The position numbers and the translations under genes are program-made. A stretch of 11,303 nucleotides of DNA from Pseudomonadota bacterium (lineage in GTDB: Bacteria > Pseudomonadota > Alphaproteobacteria > Sphingomonadales > Sphingomonadaceae), in contig JAFABD010000176.1 in NCBI GenBank assembly GCA_023426225.1, positions 1 to 11,303 of the forward strand. The letters are read 5' to 3'. Of this stretch, positions 6,214 to 11,303 are shown in pieces; position 1 is the first letter of the stretch; every line of letters starts with the position of its first letter. The notes under the pieces are model-generated. The model was not told the DNA's origin. It saw only the letters and a list, made by a program, of their open reading frames with translations, and did no database searches.

Positions 6214-6675
6214 TCAGGGGGTGCGCCGCGTCGGATACGGCGTCCCGTCGCGGTGGAAATAGCCGTCGGGCGTGAACACCATGTCGATGTCGGAATAGGC
6301 GCCGCTGCCGCGCCCGCCCGCGCTGATCGCGACGAACACGCAGTCGGCGTCCGAACGGTTCTGCAAATGGTGGCCGTTTTCGACACCGGCCGCAAAGGCG
6401 GCGATGTCGCCGGCGCGCAGCACCGTCTCGCCGCCGTCCTCCACCAGCACCGCCTCGCCCGCCAGCATCACGACCAGCTCGTCCTCGTCCGCGTGCCAGT
6501 GGCGCTGCGACGACCAGGCGCCGGGCTTCAGCACGACATGGCTGGCCCCCATCGCCGCCAGCCCGGCTGCCGGGGCCAGCCGCCGATACCATCGGCCCGC
6601 CACCGGGGCGTCGAACGGTGACGGATAGCCGGTGGCATTCACCTGCGGGATTGTATCCAGGTCCAGCTTGGGCAA
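6214..6675 (-). CDS. Cupin domain-containing protein
   Basis: 153 residues, a single cupin beta-barrel. Cupin motif 1 is complete: G52, then H59-x-H61, E66 and G73 (RHWHADEDELVVMLAGE), the usual metal ligands. Motif 2 is G89-x5-A-x-G97 then H102 and N106 (GHHLQN), with two extra residues before the His. An aromatic C-terminus follows (SDIDMVFTPDGYFHRDGTPY). The substrate is unknown; the family includes dioxygenases, isomerases and sugar- or ligand-binding proteins. The start is a TTG at 6675 with GGAGG five bases before it (plus-strand 6681-6685), giving the N-terminus LPKLDLDTIPQ. No ATG lies between it and codon 42, which is already inside the fold. It diverges from dapE. Confidence 0.85.
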   Translation of the reverse strand: MPKLDLDTIPQVNATGYPSPFDAPVAGRWYRRLAPAAGLAAMGASHVVLKPGAWSSQRHWHADEDELVVMLAGEAVLVEDGGETVLRAGDIAAFAAGVENGHHLQNRSDADCVFVAISAGGRGSGAYSDIDMVFTPDGYFHRDGTPYPTRRTP

Positions 6676-6706
6676 TGCCGCCTCCGATCGCGTTGAGGAG
6701 GAAATT
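6676..6706. promoter_or_regulatory. 31-base divergent gap with two ribosome binding sites
   Basis: The gap between the cupin TTG and the dapE GTG contains GGAGG for the cupin on the minus strand (6681-6685) and GAGGAGG for dapE on the plus strand (6695-6701, five bases before GTG). There is no room for two promoters, so each gene's promoter should lie inside the other's coding sequence, and the two transcripts should overlap at their 5' ends. Confidence 0.7.
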
Positions 6707-7834
6707 GTGCCCGATCCCGTCGAACTCACCAAGGCCTTGATTGCGGCGGCCAGCGTCACGCCGGCGCGCGGCGCGGTGTTCGACGTGCTTGAGGCCGCGC
6801 TGGCCCCGCTGGGCTTCACCGTCGAACGGTTCGTCGAGGGTGCGGCGCCCGACGGTCCGGTCGAAAACCTGCTCGCGGTGCGCGGCGGCGCGGGGCCGCA
6901 CTTCGCCTTTGCCGGCCATCTCGACGTCGTGCCGCCGGGCGAAGGCTGGACGAGCGGCGCGTTCGAGCCCCAGGTGCGCGGCAACCTGCTTTATGGCCGC
7001 GGCGCGGTCGACATGAAGGGGGCGATTGCCGCCTTCGTCGCCGCGCTCGGCCGCGTTCCCGACCGCGGCCGGATCAGCCTCGTCATCACCGGCGACGAGG
7101 AAGGCCCCGCCACCTATGGCACGCCGCGGCTGATCGAGCGGATGGCCGAACGCGGGCTGCGGCCCGATTGCTGCCTCGTCGGCGAACCGACCTCGGCGCA
7201 GCGGCTGGGCGACACGATCAAGATCGGGCGGCGCGGCTCGACGGTGATCGACATCTGCGTCCGCGGGCGCCAGGGGCATGTCGCCTATCCGCACCTTGCC
7301 GACAATCCGATCCCGCGGCTGGTCGCTGCGCTCGCCGAGATCGACGCGATCGAGCTCGACCGCGGCACCGCGTGGTTCCAGCCGTCGAACATCGAGGTGA
7401 TCGACCTTGCCGTCGGCAATCCGGCCACCAACGTCATTCCGGGGGCCGCGCGGGCGCGGATCAGCATCCGCTTCAACGACCAGCATCGCGGCGAGGCGCT
7501 GATCGAGCGGGTCCGTGCCGTCGTCGCCGCGCATGCTCCCGATGCCGATGTGACCGGGCGCGTCTATGGCGAGGCATTCCTGACCCAGCCGGGGCCATTC
7601 TCCGATCTGGTCAGCGGCGCGATCTCGGCGCGGCTCGGGGTGATGCCCGAACTGTCGACCAGCGGCGGGACGTCGGATGCGCGCTTCCTCTCGCGGCTGT
7701 GTCCGGTGGTCGAGTTCGGGCTGCTCAACGCGACGATGCACAAGCTCGACGAGGCGGTGGCGGTCGCCGATCTCCATGCGCTCGCCGATGTCTATGCCGA
7801 CATCGCGACCGGGGTGGTGTCGGCGGGCGGCTGA
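6707..7834 (+). CDS. dapE: Succinyl-diaminopimelate desuccinylase
   Basis: 375 residues, the family length. DapE is a dizinc M20 hydrolase that removes succinate from N-succinyl-LL-2,6-diaminopimelate in the lysine and peptidoglycan-precursor pathway, in the cytoplasm. Seen: H71 and D73 in FAGHLDVVPPG, D102 in GRGAVDMKG, the catalytic pair E131/E132 in TGDEEG, E160 in VGEPTS, the GGTSDARF loop (320-327), and H345 near the C-terminus in NATMHKLDE. These match the metal ligands and catalytic base of characterised DapE. GTG 6707 is chosen for GAGGAGG at 6695-6701 and for the family N-terminus. It converges with the GGDEF-EAL gene, with 13 bases between stops. Confidence 0.96.
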   Translation: MPDPVELTKALIAAASVTPARGAVFDVLEAALAPLGFTVERFVEGAAPDGPVENLLAVRGGAGPHFAFAGHLDVVPPGEGWTSGAFEPQVRGNLLYGRGAVDMKGAIAAFVAALGRVPDRGRISLVITGDEEGPATYGTPRLIERMAERGLRPDCCLVGEPTSAQRLGDTIKIGRRGSTVIDICVRGRQGHVAYPHLADNPIPRLVAALAEIDAIELDRGTAWFQPSNIEVIDLAVGNPATNVIPGAARARISIRFNDQHRGEALIERVRAVVAAHAPDADVTGRVYGEAFLTQPGPFSDLVSGAISARLGVMPELSTSGGTSDARFLSRLCPVVEFGLLNATMHKLDEAVAVADLHALADVYADIATGVVSAGG

Positions 7835-7847
7835 CGACGCGCCGGGT

Positions 7848-9521
7848 TCAGCCGACCATGCGCCGCGGCGCAAAGTCGGCGGCCCAGGCGAGGAATGCCC
7901 CCTCCTCCATCGGGGGCGCGATCGCATAGCCCTGGAGGATGTCGCAGCCCAGCACGCGCAGCACCGCCGCCTGCGCGTCGGTCTCGATGCCCTCGGCAAC
8001 GGCTTCGCAACCGATGCCGTGGATCAGGCCGATCACCGCCTGCACCACCGCCCGCGCCTGGGGGTGGGCGGCCACTTCGTGGGTCAGGCTCTGGTGGAGC
8101 TTGATCCGGTCGACCGGCAGTCCGCGCAGCCGCGCGACATTGGTGTATCCGGTGCCGAAATCGTCGATCGCGATGCTCGCCCCGTCGGCGCGCAACGCCG
8201 CGATTGCCGCGATCACCTCGCCCGAGCAGCGCATCGCCAGCGTCTCGCTGATCTCGAGTTCGAGCAGCCGTGCCGGCGCCCGCGCCGCATGGAGCGCCTC
8301 GCGCAGCCGCCGGAAAAACAGCGCATGGTCGATCTGGCGCGGGCTGACATTCACCGCCAGCCGCTGTTCGATCCCCTGCCGCCCCCAGCGGGCGATCGTC
8401 TCGGCGGCGCTGGCGAACACCCAGTCGCCGATCTCGATGATCAGCCCGGTTTCCTCGGCGCGGTCGAGGAAGCTGCCGGGCAGCCGCAGCCCCGACGGGT
8501 GTTTCCAGCGCAGCAACGCCTCGGCCCCGACGATCCGCCCGTCCGCCGCACCGATCTGCGGCTGAAAGGCAAGCGCGAACTGGTCGAATGCTACCGCCTC
8601 GCGCAACTCGGTCTCCAGCCGGGCGCGGTCCGCCAGTTCGTGCTCGATCCGGTGGCTATAGCATTCGGCCCGGCCGCGACCGGTCAGCTTGGCGCGGTAC
8701 ATCGCCGCATCGGCGGCCCGCATCAGGTCGTGGAGCGTCGTGCCATGGTCGGGGCGCAGCGCGATCCCTACCGACGCGCCGATCTCGACCGCCTGGCCCG
8801 CAATCTCGAACGGCTCAGAAAGCGCGGTCAGGATCGCCCGGGCAATCGGCTCGGCGTCCCGCGGATGGTGGAGTTCGGGGAAGAACATCGTGAACTCGTC
8901 CCCGGCGAGCCGGCCGATCAGCGGCGGGCGCAGCCGCGCGTCGCTCGCCAACCGATCGGCCAGCGCCCGCAGACGGCCTGCCAACAGGCTCAACAGCATG
9001 TCCCCCGCCGCGTGGCCCAGCGTGTCGTTGACCGCCTTGAACCGGTCGAGGTCGATGAAGAACAGCGCCGCCAGCGCATCGGACGGCAGTTCGCCGAGCA
9101 TCCGCTCGCTCGCCCGCCGGAAATGGGTGCGGTTGGGCAGCGCGGTCACCGCGTCGAACAGCGCCAGCCGCTCGATGCTCTCCAGGTTGTTGTGCATCTG
9201 GTGGAACAGCCCGTCCATCGCCGCGGCAAGCGGCGGCACCCGATCGCGCACTGTCTGCGGCACCTGCGCCCGCAGGTCGCCATGCGCCGCCTGCGCCAGC
9301 CGCTCGATCGCCGCATCGATCGCGCCCGCCGTCGCCGCGAGCGCCCGCTCCGCCGACGCCCAGCACAAGACGCCGCACACGATGGCGACGATCAGCGCGC
9401 GCCCCGCCGCCGGCACGTCGAGCGGCGAATCGGCCGTCGCGGCGAGCGCGAGAATGAACGCGACCACCCCGGCGCACACCGCGAACACGGCCGCTCGTTT
9501 CCTGAGCGAAAATCTCTGCAC
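7848..9521 (-). CDS. Membrane-anchored GGDEF-EAL (cyclic di-GMP) protein
   Basis: 557 residues from GTG 9521. Two TM helices (about 11-29 and 38-56) and a short helical linker precede a GGDEF domain (about 119-290, LALFDAVTALPNR, FFIDLDRFKAVND) and an EAL domain (about 300-550). The signature reads AGDEF (206-210), and the I-site RxxD upstream is RPPL, so product inhibition at that site is not expected. The EAL domain keeps E334 (EALLRW), N391, ELEISE (421-426), D453/D454 in DDFGTGY, K474, E510 and QGY at 530, but KLHQS replaces the common KIDRS. Phosphodiesterase activity is therefore likely; cyclase activity is uncertain. No PAS or other sensory domain is seen. It follows the Smr gene by 64 bases. 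The start is uncertain: only GTG codons fit and the Shine-Dalgarno is poor. Confidence 0.9.
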   Translation of the reverse strand: MQRFSLRKRAAVFAVCAGVVAFILALAATADSPLDVPAAGRALIVAIVCGVLCWASAERALAATAGAIDAAIERLAQAAHGDLRAQVPQTVRDRVPPLAAAMDGLFHQMHNNLESIERLALFDAVTALPNRTHFRRASERMLGELPSDALAALFFIDLDRFKAVNDTLGHAAGDMLLSLLAGRLRALADRLASDARLRPPLIGRLAGDEFTMFFPELHHPRDAEPIARAILTALSEPFEIAGQAVEIGASVGIALRPDHGTTLHDLMRAADAAMYRAKLTGRGRAECYSHRIEHELADRARLETELREAVAFDQFALAFQPQIGAADGRIVGAEALLRWKHPSGLRLPGSFLDRAEETGLIIEIGDWVFASAAETIARWGRQGIEQRLAVNVSPRQIDHALFFRRLREALHAARAPARLLELEISETLAMRCSGEVIAAIAALRADGASIAIDDFGTGYTNVARLRGLPVDRIKLHQSLTHEVAAHPQARAVVQAVIGLIHGIGCEAVAEGIETDAQAAVLRVLGCDILQGYAIAPPMEEGAFLAWAADFAPRRMVG

Positions 9522-9562
9522 CCTGCGGTCCGATCCCCCGCCCCATCCGTCGAGCAGGGAGC

Positions 9563-9573
9563 GTGTCAGACAC
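9563..9573. promoter_or_regulatory. Short palindrome in the Smr/GGDEF-EAL gap
   Basis: GTGTC-A-GACAC, five-base arms around one base, is followed closely by GTTAAC (9576-9581). The area is AT-rich compared with its surroundings and lies 42 bases before the GGDEF-EAL start, where an operator or promoter could sit. No clear -35/-10 pair was found. Confidence 0.25.
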
Positions 9574-9585
9574 AGGTTAACAATT

Positions 9586-10179
9586 TCATGGTTTTGGAGG
9601 ACGTTGCCGTCGAAGCACGATGTACAGCGCGCCATTGCCGCCATGCCGTGGATGCGCGCCGCGGACAGCGGCAATCCGGTCGGCGTGGCGTGAAGCTGCG
9701 AGCCAGTCCCCCACCGCGGCCCGGATGGCCCCGCGTGCATGCGGACGCTCCGATTCGGGCCGTGGCGGCTTTCCCGTGATCAGCAGCAATACTCGGTCAC
9801 CGCGACGAATCGCATGCTCGAGCCCGCGGTCGAGGCGGTCATAGGCCGACGCCAGCGTATGACCGTGGAGGTCAATCGAACTTTCGGGAGAGACCAGTCC
9901 GCGCGACAACCGGCGATCCCATCCGCCGTCGAGTGTCGACGGCGACGGATCAGCCCGGGCCTCGCCCGTCACCCGCGGCGGCTGCGGATCGGGAATGCGT
10001 CCCCGCAGGCGTTTCGCCGGGGAAGCGGGAGCGGTTTCCTGCGCGACAACGGCCATGGCAGGAAGCGTCGCGCCGTCCCCGCGACTCCGGGGCGGCACCA
10101 GCGGCTTCACGCTCGCGATCACCCGCTGCCATAATGCGCTTTCCTCGGGCGACAGGCTGCGCCCGCGGCGCCCGCTCAC
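9586..10179 (-). CDS. Smr/MutS2-type domain protein
   Basis: 197 residues. The N-terminal half is basic and Pro/Arg-rich and looks disordered. The Smr domain (about 100-190) has SIDLHGHT (101-108), VLLLITGKP (130-138) and the ending HGGNGALYIVLRR (179-191), as in the stand-alone Smr proteins of proteobacteria. Smr domains act as nucleases on DNA or RNA, in several cases on mRNA at collided ribosomes; this one's substrate is unknown. GTG 10179 overlaps the mltA stop (GTGA), pointing to translational coupling in an mltA-smr operon. The frame is open further upstream, but only within mltA. Confidence 0.9.
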   Translation of the reverse strand: MSGRRGRSLSPEESALWQRVIASVKPLVPPRSRGDGATLPAMAVVAQETAPASPAKRLRGRIPDPQPPRVTGEARADPSPSTLDGGWDRRLSRGLVSPESSIDLHGHTLASAYDRLDRGLEHAIRRGDRVLLLITGKPPRPESERPHARGAIRAAVGDWLAASRHADRIAAVRGAHPRHGGNGALYIVLRRQRPPKP

Positions 10180-11303
10180 GGCGTCGACGGCGTCACGACC
10201 GGCTGTGCCAGTCGGGCGAGCACGCCGCGTGGGAGCAACAGCCACGCGGTCCCGCGTGCCGACATGCCGCCCGCGATCGCCCGCGCATCATCGCCGGCGC
10301 CCCAGAAAGTGTCGAAGCGGTTGCTTCCCTTGATCGCGCCGCCGGTATCCTGGGCGATCCAGATCCCGGTCGCATCGGTGCGGTCCATCGACAGGAACGC
10401 GGGGGCACCCAGCGGAACGAAACGCGGGTCGGCGGCAACGGTCACCCATCCCGCCACCGGCACGCCCATCGCGCCCAGTGGCCCGGCGCCGGTAAGCGGA
10501 CGAAAGAATACGAAGCTCTTGTTTTCGCGCATGATCGCCCGCCCCTCTTCGGGGTGGGCGCGCAGCCAGGCGATGATCCCCTGCATCGACGTCTGCCCGG
10601 GACCGAGCAGCCCCCGGTCGCGCATCAGCTTGCCGATCCCGGTATAGTCGCGACCATTCTGTCCGGCATAACCGATGCGCATCACCCCGCCATCGGGAAG
10701 ACGCAACCGGCCCGATCCCTGGACCTGAAGGAAGAACATCTCGATCGCATCGGCAGCCCACGCGATGACCGGCGCGTGCGTATCGATCGCACCGCCTTCG
10801 ATCGCCGCACGATCGAAATAGGGCACGAAGCGCTGCCCCTCGACGCGACCGCGGATGCGCTTGCCCTTGAGGTCATCCGAGAACAGCCCAAGATCGACCT
10901 CGATCAGATTGTCGGGCAATCCATAAATGGGCACGTCATACCCGTCGCCGCGCTCGCGGGCCCCGGCAATCTCCGGTTCGTAATAACCGGTGGCATAGGC
11001 GCGGCCGTCGCCCACCTGCGCCGCCTCGAAATAGTTGCGGAAGAAGGTGATCGCATCGCGCCCGGGCCAGTCAGCGGCGGCGGCGCAAGCCGGTGCCCAA
11101 TCGGCCGGCTGCGTAAGCCCCGAAACGTCGGTACGCGCCTGAAGCGCCCGGCAACTGCTGCGAAAGGCGGTCAGCGCCCGTTCGGCATTGGCCGGCGTGA
11201 TCGGGAGCGTCTCGATCGGCGGCCCTGCCACGACGCCCAGCGATGCCGCGCTCGTCGCGCCCGTTGGCACCGGGGCAACCGGAACCGCCGGCAACGGTAC
11301 CGC
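10176..11303 (-). CDS. mltA: Membrane-bound lytic murein transglycosylase A (5' end beyond window)
   Basis: 375 residues are visible, and the frame is open to the window edge without a certain start, so the signal peptide or lipobox must lie outside. MltA cleaves the MurNAc-GlcNAc bond of peptidoglycan in the periplasm and forms 1,6-anhydro-MurNAc. Seen: a Pro/Ala-rich N-terminal stretch, the MltA domain with FFRNYFEA, ATGYYEPEIAG, the FFLQVQGSGRL stretch and GYAGQNGRDYTGIG, then the 3D domain with the conserved Asp in AQDTGGAIKG (visible residue 319) and RFDTFWGAG (D331), where the catalytic acid of the family sits. It is translationally coupled to the Smr gene. The TTG at 11294 fits the frame, but a mature-region start is unlikely. 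Confidence 0.95.
   Translation of the reverse strand, partial: AVPLPAVPVAPVPTGATSAASLGVVAGPPIETLPITPANAERALTAFRSSCRALQARTDVSGLTQPADWAPACAAAADWPGRDAITFFRNYFEAAQVGDGRAYATGYYEPEIAGARERGDGYDVPIYGLPDNLIEVDLGLFSDDLKGKRIRGRVEGQRFVPYFDRAAIEGGAIDTHAPVIAWAADAIEMFFLQVQGSGRLRLPDGGVMRIGYAGQNGRDYTGIGKLMRDRGLLGPGQTSMQGIIAWLRAHPEEGRAIMRENKSFVFFRPLTGAGPLGAMGVPVAGWVTVAADPRFVPLGAPAFLSMDRTDATGIWIAQDTGGAIKGSNRFDTFWGAGDDARAIAGGMSARGTAWLLLPRGVLARLAQPVVTPSTP

Noticed and set aside
5942..7999. Very long minus-strand frame opposite dapE and the cupin
   Set aside because: Out of phase with the cupin and antisense to the clear dapE coding sequence; low-complexity, composition-driven.
7677..9779. Long plus-strand frame opposite the GGDEF-EAL gene
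   Set aside because: Arg/Gln/Pro-rich with no domain; antisense shadow of a well-supported gene.
1..11303. Search for mobile elements, phage genes, CRISPR, tRNA or defence systems
   Set aside because: No transposase, integrase, spaced repeat array, tRNA cloverleaf or defence-type domain was seen; gene content is housekeeping throughout.

Overview
The window looks like a piece of chromosome from a high-GC alphaproteobacterium, most likely a member of the Sphingomonadales. The grounds are the base composition, the rpmH-rnpA-yidD-yidC-engB order, and the style of the DapE, cupin and MltA/Smr proteins. This is inference from protein families; no rRNA or other phylogenetic marker is present. I see no tRNA, rRNA, insertion sequence, prophage or CRISPR array. 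Most genes are housekeeping.

Left part (1-1548): a ComM/YifB-type AAA+ ATPase gene on the minus strand, cut by the window edge, diverges from the ribosomal protein L34 operon. The space between them holds a plausible sigma-70 promoter, a terminator-like hairpin in the rpmH leader, and a GC-rich hairpin plus a run of eight G in the comM leader.

Middle (1549-4645): a tightly packed plus-strand operon rpmH-rnpA-yidD-yidC-yihA(engB). It joins translation (L34), tRNA 5' maturation (RNase P protein), membrane protein insertion (YidD, YidC) and ribosome assembly (EngB GTPase). rnpA/yidD and yidC/engB share 4-base stop/start overlaps. The most unusual feature of the window is here. The rnpA frame has no ATG, GTG or TTG between the rpmH stop and its conserved core. 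It is open through the whole of rpmH, up to an ATG 7 bases before the rpmH ATG. This resembles the nested rnpA/rpmH arrangement known from Thermus.

Right of the operon (4646-6213): an 11-bp GC-rich hairpin, a small gamma-glutamylcyclotransferase-like gene, another hairpin, and a glutathione S-transferase gene. A 264-base gap follows, with a candidate SOS/LexA box (GTTC-N7-GTTC) and a 9-base tandem repeat within a hairpin.

Next (6214-7834): a cupin gene (minus, TTG start) and dapE (plus, GTG start; lysine/diaminopimelate synthesis) diverge with only 31 bases between start codons.

Right end (7848-11303, minus strand): mltA (lytic transglycosylase, 5' end beyond the window) and an Smr-domain gene overlap by 4 bases. 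They are followed by a two-TM GGDEF-EAL protein whose GGDEF motif is AGDEF and which lacks an I-site. This protein converges with dapE.
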